A DNA stretch of 7,146 nt. Source: Bacillota bacterium (GTDB lineage: Bacteria; Bacillota; Clostridia; Lachnospirales; Bianqueaceae). Position 1 is the first letter of the stretch, and the number at the start of each line of letters is the position of its first letter. The notes beneath the pieces were generated by a model. The model searched no databases and was not told the origin of the DNA. It saw nothing but the letters and a program-made list of their open reading frames with translations. Positions 1 to 5,624 of the stretch are shown in pieces. The translations under genes and the position numbers were made by a program. The stretch is taken from positions 1 to 7,146 of the forward strand of contig JAFVHC010000115.1 in the NCBI GenBank assembly GCA_017474705.1, written 5' to 3'.

Positions 1-2
1 AC

Positions 3-1502
3 GCGTTCTATGATGCGGAAAATGATTTGTGGAACCAGGCGGGACCGGAACTGCAGGAGTATGAGCAGGCCTGGCTCGATGCCATGCTGGGATCTCCCTT
101 CCGGGCGGACTTTGCCGCAGAGTATGGGGACATCATGTTCCTGAACGCGGAGATCGAACGCAAAGCATTCTCCCCGGAGATCATTGAAGAGATGCAGCAG
201 GAGAACGACCTGACCACTAAATACGGCAAACTGCTGGCTTCTGCCCAGGTCCCCTTTGAAGATGGTGTATATACTTTGGCTCAAATGACACCGTTCAAGA
301 CCGACGCGGACGATGCCCGCCGTCTTGCCGCGTGGAAAGCGGAAGGTCAGTGGTATAAGGATCATCAGGCGGAACTGGATGAGATCTACGATACATTGGT
401 CCATCTGCGGGATACCATGGGCCGCAAATTAGGGTACGATGGCTATACCCAGCTGGGATATTATCGCATGCAGCGCAACTGCTATGACAAGACGGACGTG
501 GAGCGGTTCCGTAAAGCGGTGCGCACCTATCTGGTGCCGATCGCGGACAAGGTCTACCGTCAGCAGGCGAAGCGCCTCGGCCTTTCTTATCCTATGAATT
601 TCGCGGACAACGCCCTGCAGTTCCGCTCCGGCAATCCGCGTCCGCAGGGCAGTGCTGAAGACACGCTGAAAGCCGGTGAAGTCTTCTATGATGCACTGTC
701 ACCAGAGACCGGTGCTTTCTTCCACATGATGCGGGATCACGGCCTGATGGACGTCTTAAGTACCGAAGGTAAAGAGGGCGGCGGTTACTGCACAGGTATC
801 GAAGACTATGGCGTACCGTTCATCTTCGCCAACTTCAATGGTACCGCGGGCGACGTCGAAGTCGTGACGCATGAAGCCGGCCATGCTTTTGCCATGTATA
901 CCAACGCGGACCGCATCCCCATTTCGACCATCTGGCCGGGCATGGAGGCCTGCGAGGTCCATTCCATGTCCATGGAATTCTTCGCGGAGCCTTGGGCGGA
1001 GGACTTCTTCGGCAAGGATGCACGTAAGTTCCGCTACAGCCACCTGGCGGGTGCGCTTACCTTTATCCCTTATGGCACCATGGTAGATCATTTCCAGCAT
1101 ATCGTGTATGAGAAGCCGGAGATGACCCCGCGTGAGCGTCACGATACCTGGAAAGAGCTCCTGGGTGTGTATATGCCCTGGGTCCGCCTGGACGACATCC
1201 CCTTCTATGGCGATGGCGAAGGTTGGCAGCGGCAGATGCATATCTATGGCAGCCCCTTCTATTATATCGATTATTGCCTTGCGCAGACCGTGTCTCTGCA
1301 GTTCTGGGCATTGATCCAGCAGGATCAGCCCAAGGCCTGGGAACGCTACATGGCCTATACGAAGCAGGGCGGCAGCGTCACGTTCAAGGAGCTTCTGGCA
1401 AATGCCGGACTGACCAGCCCGTTCGATCCAGAGTGTCTGAAGACGGTTTGTGAAGCGGCTGACCGTTTCCTGGACGCGTACGATATGACCGGGATCGAAT
1501 AA
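3..1502 (+). CDS. M3 family oligoendopeptidase (5'-truncated by window edge)
   Basis: This is a zinc metallopeptidase that cleaves short peptides, most likely in the cytoplasm as part of peptide turnover. The frame is open from base 3 without a stop, so the true start lies left of the window; 499 residues are visible. Family members are usually about 560 residues, so roughly 60-70 N-terminal residues are missing. The zinc motif HEAGH is encoded at 870-884 (visible residues 290-294). The third ligand is probably the Glu of CEVHSMSME at 954-956, 28 residues after the first His, matching the spacing in M3 peptidases. Near the C-terminus, the HIYGSPFYYIDY segment (about 1238-1273) matches the His/Tyr-rich substrate-contact region typical of this family. 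A TTG at 27 could be read as a start, but upstream codons continue the protein-like sequence, so it is not the start. An intrinsic terminator follows 12 bases after the stop. The family is clear; assignment to PepF specifically is not. Confidence 0.94.
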   Translation, partial: AFYDAENDLWNQAGPELQEYEQAWLDAMLGSPFRADFAAEYGDIMFLNAEIERKAFSPEIIEEMQQENDLTTKYGKLLASAQVPFEDGVYTLAQMTPFKTDADDARRLAAWKAEGQWYKDHQAELDEIYDTLVHLRDTMGRKLGYDGYTQLGYYRMQRNCYDKTDVERFRKAVRTYLVPIADKVYRQQAKRLGLSYPMNFADNALQFRSGNPRPQGSAEDTLKAGEVFYDALSPETGAFFHMMRDHGLMDVLSTEGKEGGGYCTGIEDYGVPFIFANFNGTAGDVEVVTHEAGHAFAMYTNADRIPISTIWPGMEACEVHSMSMEFFAEPWAEDFFGKDARKFRYSHLAGALTFIPYGTMVDHFQHIVYEKPEMTPRERHDTWKELLGVYMPWVRLDDIPFYGDGEGWQRQMHIYGSPFYYIDYCLAQTVSLQFWALIQQDQPKAWERYMAYTKQGGSVTFKELLANAGLTSPFDPECLKTVCEAADRFLDAYDMTGIE

Positions 1503-1514
1503 GAGAAAATTGTG

Positions 1515-1553
1515 ATGTTTCCACAGAATTTGTGTGGAAACATTACTTTTTTT
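1515..1553 (+). terminator. Intrinsic terminator of the M3 peptidase gene
   Basis: A perfect 11-bp inverted repeat (ATGTTTCCACA at 1515-1525, TGTGGAAACAT at 1533-1543) with a 7-base loop is followed, after TAC, by seven Ts at 1547-1553. It lies 12 bases after the peptidase stop codon and separates that gene from the aldo/keto reductase operon. The arms also resemble DnaA boxes (TTTCCACA). Confidence 0.85.
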
Positions 1554-1561
1554 GTGGATAA
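1553..1561 (-). other. Perfect DnaA-box match (TTATCCACA on the minus strand)
   Basis: TGTGGATAA on the + strand is an exact match to the consensus DnaA box TTATCCACA read on the other strand. It directly abuts the terminator, whose arms carry TTTCCACA/TGTGGAAA, a near-match. One perfect 9-mer arises by chance in a window of this size about once in twenty, and no AT-rich unwinding region or replication gene is nearby, so this is a candidate site only and not an origin call. Confidence 0.3.
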
Positions 1562-1609
1562 GTGTAATCTAACTTTCGGTTTTACAAGAAAAACAAGCGG
1601 AAATTTAGC

Positions 1610-1638
1610 TTGCATAGCATTTCCGTATGGTTTATAGT
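1610..1638 (+). promoter_or_regulatory. Probable sigma-A promoter for the AKR-MBL-DUF2804 operon
   Basis: A -10 hexamer TATAGT (1633-1638, five of six consensus bases) lies 17 bases after TTGCAT (1610-1615, only the TTG agrees with TTGACA). Transcription would start near 1644-1646, leaving a leader of about 100 nt before the first gene. It is the best candidate between the upstream terminator and the operon, but the -35 is weak. Confidence 0.5.
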
Positions 1639-1644
1639 GGGACC

Positions 1645-1747
1645 AGCAGGAGGTACTTGTGCCATCAGTAGGTCGTGAACAAACAACGCTTGAGGCACAA
1701 GAAAAATCGCCTTCGGTGATTGCGAAGGCTGACAGGAGAAGGTATAT
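1645..1747 (+). promoter_or_regulatory. Structured 5' leader of the AKR operon, no known family recognised
   Basis: The leader holds two inverted repeats. The first is CTTGTGCC (1656-1663) with GGCACAAG (1694-1701), 8 bp perfect around a 30-base loop. The second is GCCTTCG (1709-1715) with CGAAGGC (1723-1729), 7 bp perfect around a 7-base loop. The ribosome binding site AGGAG of the reductase gene (1734-1738) follows immediately. A second Shine-Dalgarno-like AGGAGG (1648-1653) sits five bases before a GTG at 1659 that opens a different frame. No U-tract follows either hairpin, so if it regulates it would more likely act on translation or RNA stability. I do not recognise a riboswitch class, T-box or ribosomal leader here. 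Confidence 0.35.
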
Positions 1748-2692
1748 ATGCTGTACAAAGATTTTGGTAAAACCGGGTTCAAAGCTTCTGCCATCGCCCT
1801 GGGGACCTGGGGCATCGGCGGTGCAGGATGGGATACCTATGAGGACGCGGTCAAACTCGATGCGATCGTGGCCGCGGTGGAGCAGGGGATCAACCTGATC
1901 GATACGGCGCCTGCCTATAACGCAGGTGCTGCGGAACGTTTGGTCGGTAAAGCACTTGAACAAAATAGCCTGAGGGATAAGATCTTCCTGACAACGAAAA
2001 CGGGCAACGAATTCATCGACGGTAAATATGTACGCAATGGCCGTCCAGAGCGGATCCTGTCGCTGTGCGATGAATCCCTGGAACGCCTGCGGACCGATGT
2101 GATCGATCTGCTGCTGGTACACTGGCCGGACCCCAATGTGCCTTTCAACGAGACGTTCGCAGCGCTCGTGCAGCTGAAGGAGGAAGGCAAAGTACGTCAC
2201 ATCGGCGTCTCCAATTTCAGTCAGGCGCAAATGGAGGAAGCGGCCCGGTATTGCGAGATCGAAGCCTATCAGCCACAATATTCGATGGTCTCGCGCAAGA
2301 GCGAAGAACTCTGTCGTTGGGCTGCGGAACAGGGAATGGGTGTGATGGCGTACGGTGCTTTGGGCGGCGGTATCCTGACCGGCCGGTATCGGACCGTCCA
2401 GGAATTCGCCCCAATGGACAGCCGCAACCGCTTCTATCCCTTCTTCAAGGAACCCCTGTTCTCCCAGGTCATGGGATTAGTGCAGGTCATGGACAAGATC
2501 GCTGCGGCACATGAGGCGACACCTGCGCAGGTAGCCCTGCAGTGGACTGCTGCCCGGAGCTTTGTTTCCACCTGCCTGGTAGGCGCGCAGACGCGTGACA
2601 AGGTGGAGGACAATACGAAGGCATTCGATTGGACACTGACCGAGGAAGAGATCCGGATCCTGGATCAAGCCGTGGAGGAGATCCAACTATGA
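1748..2692 (+). CDS. Aldo/keto reductase
   Basis: A 314-residue NAD(P)H-dependent oxidoreductase of the AKR superfamily, full length for a cytosolic (alpha/beta)8-barrel enzyme that reduces an aldehyde or ketone, or works in reverse. The catalytic tetrad is visible: Asp52 and Tyr57 in IDTAPAYN, Lys84 in LTTKTG and His125 in LLVHWPDP. Other hallmarks are GKVRHIGVSNFS (147-158), the YQPQYS strand (174-179) and a cofactor-binding GAQTRDKVEDN segment near 279-289, which is a diverged form of the usual GAR...EN motif. The ATG at 1748 is supported by AGGAG at 1734-1738 and by the standard AKR N-terminus. It is the first gene of a three-gene operon; its stop overlaps the next start as ATGA at 2689-2692. 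The sequence does not reveal the physiological substrate. Confidence 0.95.
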   Translation: MLYKDFGKTGFKASAIALGTWGIGGAGWDTYEDAVKLDAIVAAVEQGINLIDTAPAYNAGAAERLVGKALEQNSLRDKIFLTTKTGNEFIDGKYVRNGRPERILSLCDESLERLRTDVIDLLLVHWPDPNVPFNETFAALVQLKEEGKVRHIGVSNFSQAQMEEAARYCEIEAYQPQYSMVSRKSEELCRWAAEQGMGVMAYGALGGGILTGRYRTVQEFAPMDSRNRFYPFFKEPLFSQVMGLVQVMDKIAAAHEATPAQVALQWTAARSFVSTCLVGAQTRDKVEDNTKAFDWTLTEEEIRILDQAVEEIQL

Positions 2693-3405
2693 AGATCACA
2701 TTTATCGGCTCCAGTCATGGAGTGCCGGAAGGTGACCGCCGCTGCGCCTGCACGATGATCGAAGTCGAAGATCGCAGGTATTTCATCGACATGGGTACCC
2801 AGGTGATCGAAGACGTCCGCCGCAGGCACATTCCGGAAGAGAGCATCAAAGGCGTGTTCATCACCCATATGCATGGGGATCACACGAACGGTCTTGTCTC
2901 CTTCGTGGACCTGATCAGCTGGTATTTCAAGACCTGCTATCCGCGCATTATCCTGCCGGAGCAGATGGCAGTCGAGGTGCTGAAAGCATGGCTGATGGTC
3001 AATCACAACCACCTGCGGGAGGATATCGAGTTCCAGGTTACCCAGGAGGGCATGATCTATAATGATGGTGTGCTGAAGGTGACGGCCTTCAAAACGAAAC
3101 ACATCGATCCGTCTTATGCGTATCTCGTGGAAGCGGAGGGTAAGCGCGTGCTGTTCACCGGGGACCTGAAAGGGCCGCAGATCGACTTCCCGCTGGCTGC
3201 ACTTAAGGATCCCGTCGATCTCGTGATCGCGGAAGCGGCACATTTTTCACCGGTCGAATATCTGCCGATCATGAAAGAGCATGAGATCGGCAGATGGATC
3301 ATCAACCATTATCAACCACGAAAGGTACCGGAGGTCTGGGCGCTGAAGCAGCAGGCACAGATCCCGGTGGAACTGGCCATGGATCAGATGGAGGTCAACC
3401 TATGA
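2689..3405 (+). CDS. Metallo-beta-lactamase-fold hydrolase (RNase Z/PhnP-like branch)
   Basis: A 238-residue MBL-fold metal-dependent hydrolase, expected to be cytosolic with two metal ions. The sequence starts with a beta strand and a glycine turn (MKITFIGSSHGVPEGDRR). The metal motif HMHGDH gives His60, His62, Asp64 and His65; further likely ligands are His138 (in KTKHIDPSYAYLVE), Asp159 (in FTGDLKGP) and His207 (in WIINHYQP). The SYAYLVE strand after His138 resembles the RNase Z/arylsulfatase/PhnP side of the superfamily rather than beta-lactamases or glyoxalases. RNase Z itself is normally larger and carries an exosite insertion, so a tRNA-processing role is unlikely. The start at 2689 overlaps the reductase stop and is preceded by GGAGGAG about ten bases upstream; an in-frame upstream start at 2629 would lie inside the reductase gene. 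The operon setting suggests a small-molecule ester, lactone or phosphodiester substrate, which is inference. Confidence 0.92.
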   Translation: MKITFIGSSHGVPEGDRRCACTMIEVEDRRYFIDMGTQVIEDVRRRHIPEESIKGVFITHMHGDHTNGLVSFVDLISWYFKTCYPRIILPEQMAVEVLKAWLMVNHNHLREDIEFQVTQEGMIYNDGVLKVTAFKTKHIDPSYAYLVEAEGKRVLFTGDLKGPQIDFPLAALKDPVDLVIAEAAHFSPVEYLPIMKEHEIGRWIINHYQPRKVPEVWALKQQAQIPVELAMDQMEVNL

Positions 3406-4439
3406 GAGAAAATCATGAGATCATAGCGCGAGGTCCGCTGTTGGATGCACAGGGCAACTTAAGAGAACCGGGGTGGGCCAGGCATCTCTTGCCGGAATAT
3501 CGCCGGGAAGATATCAAAGCGCCTAAATTCCGTATCAAAGAGTGGGACTATTATCTGGTCGTGGGGGATGATTTCGCTGTCGCTTTCACGATCAGTGATG
3601 ATGGCTACATCGGCCTGCAGTCGGTCTCCTTGTTGGAACTGGGAGAAGCGCCATGGGAACATACGGAGACCATCCTCAACGTCCTGCCCATGGGAAAACT
3701 CAAGCTTCCGGCTTCTTCGGAAAGCGGCGTCACGGAGTATAAGGACAAGCGCCTGCACATGAAGTTCGAAGTGCAGGAAGACTTGAGCCGCCGCATCCGC
3801 TGCAAATTCCTGGATTTCCATGAAAAGTGCCCGTTCCACTGCGACATCGTGCTCACACCGCCGCCATCACCGGCAGAGTCCATGGTCATCGCGACACCCT
3901 GGGACAAAGACAAGCACTTTTATTACAACCAGAAGATCGGGACACTCAGGGCTTCCGGCTGGGCTGAATGGAAGGGAAAACAGTATCGTTTCGATCCGGC
4001 ACATGATTTTGGTACGCTGGACTGGGGCCGCGGCGTCTGGACCTATGACAATACCTGGTTCTGGGGCGCGGGCAACTGCGACATCGATGGACATGCCTTC
4101 GGCTTCAATATCGGCTATGGCTTCGGCAACACGAAAGCCGCGTCGGAGAATGTCCTGTTCTACGATGGAAAGGTGCATAAGCTGGATGATGTGACGTTCC
4201 ATCTGCCGGCATCCGGGAATTATACGGACCCGTGGACCTTCTCCTCCTCCGATGGACGGTTCGAAATGGAGTTCGTCCCCATCCTGGACCGGGCGGCCAA
4301 ACTGGATTTCAAAGTGCTGGTATCCGACCAGCATCAGGTCTTCGGGCGGATGAGCGGCCGGGCCATCCTGGATGATGGGACGGAGCTCCGGATCCGGGAC
4401 GTATTGTGCTTCGCAGAGCAGGTCCACAACCGTTATTGA
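3402..4439 (+). CDS. DUF2804 family protein
   Basis: A 345-residue protein with no signal peptide or membrane segment that I recognise as DUF2804. The signature is the aromatic block around residues 201-222 (HDFGTLDWGRG, then VW, then TYDNTWFWG), followed by a glycine-rich HAFGFNIGYGFGNT stretch (231-244). The rest is rich in short beta strands with regular aromatic and acidic residues, and ends in a strand carrying IRDVLCFAEQVHNRY. No catalytic residues can be assigned and the family has no established activity that I know of. It is the last gene of the operon; ATGA at 3402-3405 is shared with the hydrolase stop, with GGAGG about ten bases upstream, which decides the start. A longer in-frame reading from 3294 would lie wholly inside the hydrolase gene. 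No U-tract terminator follows, so some readthrough toward the riboswitch leader is possible. Confidence 0.85.
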   Translation: MRENHEIIARGPLLDAQGNLREPGWARHLLPEYRREDIKAPKFRIKEWDYYLVVGDDFAVAFTISDDGYIGLQSVSLLELGEAPWEHTETILNVLPMGKLKLPASSESGVTEYKDKRLHMKFEVQEDLSRRIRCKFLDFHEKCPFHCDIVLTPPPSPAESMVIATPWDKDKHFYYNQKIGTLRASGWAEWKGKQYRFDPAHDFGTLDWGRGVWTYDNTWFWGAGNCDIDGHAFGFNIGYGFGNTKAASENVLFYDGKVHKLDDVTFHLPASGNYTDPWTFSSSDGRFEMEFVPILDRAAKLDFKVLVSDQHQVFGRMSGRAILDDGTELRIRDVLCFAEQVHNRY

Positions 4440-4446
4440 AAATTTT

Positions 4447-4469
4447 GCAAAAGACCTCTTGACTTTTGC
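4447..4469. repeat. Inverted repeat spanning the -35 region
   Basis: GCAAAAG (4447-4453) and CTTTTGC (4463-4469) form a perfect 7-base inverted repeat with a 9-base centre that contains most of the -35 hexamer (4459-4464). It lies just after the DUF2804 stop. No U-tract follows, so it is a poor terminator; it could instead be an operator for a dimeric repressor, or chance. Confidence 0.4.
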
Positions 4470-4486
4470 GTGGGATTTGATATAAT
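4459..4486 (+). promoter_or_regulatory. Strong sigma-A promoter driving the riboswitch-SPFH transcript
   Basis: TTGACT (4459-4464, five of six) and a perfect TATAAT (4481-4486) are separated by 16 bases, with an extended -10 TG at 4478-4479 (TGATATAAT). Transcription would begin near 4493, just before the aptamer's first paired stem at 4499. Confidence 0.87.
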
Positions 4487-4498
4487 ACCCCCGACAAA

Positions 4499-4593
4499 TG
4501 ATAAAAGGGAGTAGCTGCCCGGGTCACCGGGGCTGAAACCGTCAACCGGCATCGTGGGTGCCCGTATCAGATCAAACAGCAAGACTTTTATCA
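4499..4593 (+). promoter_or_regulatory. yybP-ykoY family manganese riboswitch (aptamer)
   Basis: The conserved core of this family is present. The 5' internal-loop element GGAGTAGC (4508-4515) faces the 3' element AGCAAGA (4578-4584), and both are closed by a perfect 9-bp P1: TGATAAAAG (4499-4507) with CTTTTATCA (4585-4593). The second docking loop is represented by CCGTCAACCGG (4539-4549). A hairpin with CCCGG/CCGGG arms and a GTCA loop (about 4518-4531) follows the first core element. The family is established as an Mn2+ sensor in which metal bridges the two core loops and stabilises P1, usually switching the gene on. Here the 3' strand of P1 is also the 5' arm of a terminator, giving an ON switch by transcription antitermination. 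The gene downstream encodes an SPFH protein, not one of the exporters usually found. Confidence 0.88.
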
Positions 4594-4626
4594 GAACCCA
4601 AGGTTTCTGATAAAAGTCTTTTCTTT
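4581..4626 (+). terminator. Riboswitch-controlled intrinsic terminator
   Basis: A perfect 16-bp stem (4581-4596 with 4605-4620) with an 8-base loop is followed by a T-rich tail, TTTTCTTT at 4619-4626. Its 5' arm contains the P1 3' strand (4585-4593), and its 3' arm contains TGATAAAAG (4608-4616), an exact copy of the P1 5' strand, so P1 and the terminator are mutually exclusive. A second TTTATCAGA copy at 4624-4632 can pair with TCTGATAAA (4606-4614), giving a possible antiterminator that forms when P1 holds the first copy. Confidence 0.92.
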
Positions 4627-4671
4627 ATCAGATTCCTTGAAAAAGGTCATCCAGAAAGGGGAAACAGTACT

Positions 4672-5571
4672 ATGAAAAAAGTATCATCCAGAATCGCGAC
4701 CGTTTTGTTTGTGATCGTCGCAGCGCTGATCCTGGTCTCGCAGTCCGTTGTGGTCATCCCGACGGGTTATTCCGGCGTCAAGACCACCTTCGGCCAGATC
4801 CACGAGAGGACCGTGCCGAACGGCATCAATTTCAAGATCCCGTTCATCCAGTCCGTGGAAAAGGTCAATAACAAGCAGCAGGACATAGAGTTCGACGATA
4901 AGGTCTGGTCCGAGACCAAAGCCCGTACCGCGGTCTACTTCGAGAACGTGACGGTCACTTACCGCATCAACCCGGAGAAATCCGCATGGGTGTATGCCAA
5001 CGTCTCCAGCTACCGTGAGAACCTGGTGACGGAGAACCTGGTGGCCTCCGCTATCAAAAGCACCAGTAAGGAACTGACCGATATCGATGTGACCAACCGT
5101 TCCATCATCGAGCCCAGAGCCATGGAGAATATCCAGAAGGCGCTGGACGAGAAGTACGGCGAAAACGTGGTCATGGTGAACAAGGTCGTCATCAACAACG
5201 CTGATTTCGACGAAAGCTACAATGAGGCGATCGCCAGCAAGCAGAAGGCGACCCTGGAAGCCGAGCAGCAGGCCATCGAGAACCAGAAGGCCATCGATAA
5301 AGCACTGGCGGACGCCGAAGTCAAGAAGACGCAGGCTGAGGCGGAAGCGGAAGCTGAGCGCATCCGGGCGCAAGGTCAGGCCGATGCCAACCGCACGCTG
5401 CAGGAGTCTTTGTCCAAGGAAGTTCTGGAGTATGAGAAACTGCAGAAATGGGACGGTGCCCTGCCGAAATTCGTGGGCGATGGCAACGCCGGCATCATGA
5501 TCGGTCTGGACGACGTCGAGGCCGAGGAAACGCCGGCCACGCCGGTGGTACCCTCCGAGACCAACAATTAA
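4672..5571 (+). CDS. SPFH/band 7 domain membrane protein (prohibitin/HflC-like)
   Basis: A 299-residue prohibitin-family protein expected to be a membrane-anchored scaffold. Residues 8-28 form a single hydrophobic segment after a short basic N-terminus (MKKVSSR). The SPFH domain follows (about 28-185), opening with VVVIPTGYSGVKTTFGQ and VPNGINFKIPF, with VTYRIN near 95-100. A long Ala/Glu/Lys-rich coiled coil covers about 185-245, then LEYEKLQKWDGALPKFVG, typical of bacterial prohibitin homologues, and an acidic Pro/Thr tail. Relatives (HflK/HflC, prohibitins, flotillins) form ring-shaped oligomers and often modulate FtsH-type proteases or membrane microdomains; no FtsH, HflK or NfeD partner is in this window. 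The ATG at 4672 is chosen because it follows GGGG (4658-4661) at normal spacing and starts the membrane segment; an in-frame opening near 4558 lies inside the riboswitch. It is a single-gene unit under Mn2+ riboswitch control, ended by the terminator at 5579-5621. Confidence 0.94.
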   Translation: MKKVSSRIATVLFVIVAALILVSQSVVVIPTGYSGVKTTFGQIHERTVPNGINFKIPFIQSVEKVNNKQQDIEFDDKVWSETKARTAVYFENVTVTYRINPEKSAWVYANVSSYRENLVTENLVASAIKSTSKELTDIDVTNRSIIEPRAMENIQKALDEKYGENVVMVNKVVINNADFDESYNEAIASKQKATLEAEQQAIENQKAIDKALADAEVKKTQAEAEAEAERIRAQGQADANRTLQESLSKEVLEYEKLQKWDGALPKFVGDGNAGIMIGLDDVEAEETPATPVVPSETNN

Positions 5572-5573
5572 TC

Positions 5574-5602
5574 TTGCGAAAAACCTCCAAACGGTATACA
5601 AT
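5574..5602 (+). promoter_or_regulatory. Possible promoter for the acyl-ACP thioesterase gene, inside a terminator
   Basis: TTGCGA (5574-5579, four of six) and TACAAT (5597-5602, five of six) are separated by exactly 17 bases. The predicted start, near 5609, would give a leader of about 16 nt beginning just before the ribosome binding site GGAGG (5611-5615). The -10 lies in the apical part of the hairpin that terminates the SPFH gene. Confidence 0.5.
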
Positions 5603-5621
5603 ACCGGATTGGAGGTTTTTT
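5579..5621 (+). terminator. Intrinsic terminator of the SPFH gene, overlapping the next gene's RBS
   Basis: Twelve perfect base pairs (AAAAACCTCCAA at 5579-5590, TTGGAGGTTTTT at 5609-5620) are capped by six more (CGGTAT 5592-5597, ATACCG 5601-5606) around a 3-base loop, with one- and two-base bulges between. Six Ts (5616-5621) end it; the A-run on the 5' side makes it potentially bidirectional. The 3' arm contains the GGAGG of the thioesterase gene, so a readthrough transcript would hide that site. Confidence 0.87.
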
Positions 5622-5624
5622 CTT

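Noticed and set aside
1503..1747. A replication origin, because of the DnaA-box match
   Set aside because: Only one perfect box, no AT-rich unwinding element, and no dnaA, dnaN or similar neighbours.
1659..1898. A 79-codon + strand frame with GTG start and a strong AGGAGG
   Set aside because: Not annotated as a gene because 150 bases of it overlap the reductase in another frame and the product looks like a shadow. The start region is kept as a finding because the SD is so good.
1355..2278. A 307-codon open frame on the minus strand across the peptidase end and the reductase start
   Set aside because: It lies antisense to two well-supported genes and the terminator, has no recognisable motifs, and is explained by GC-rich codon use leaving the opposite frame open.
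4558..4671. An N-terminal extension of the SPFH protein from 4558
   Set aside because: This segment is the riboswitch aptamer and terminator; the ATG at 4672 has a good RBS and begins the usual positively charged, single-membrane-segment N-terminus.
4684..5601. A 305-codon open frame on the minus strand opposite the SPFH gene
   Set aside because: It mirrors the SPFH gene with composition expected of a shadow frame (Leu/Asp/Val/Arg-rich), and no domain is recognisable; the + strand protein is convincing.
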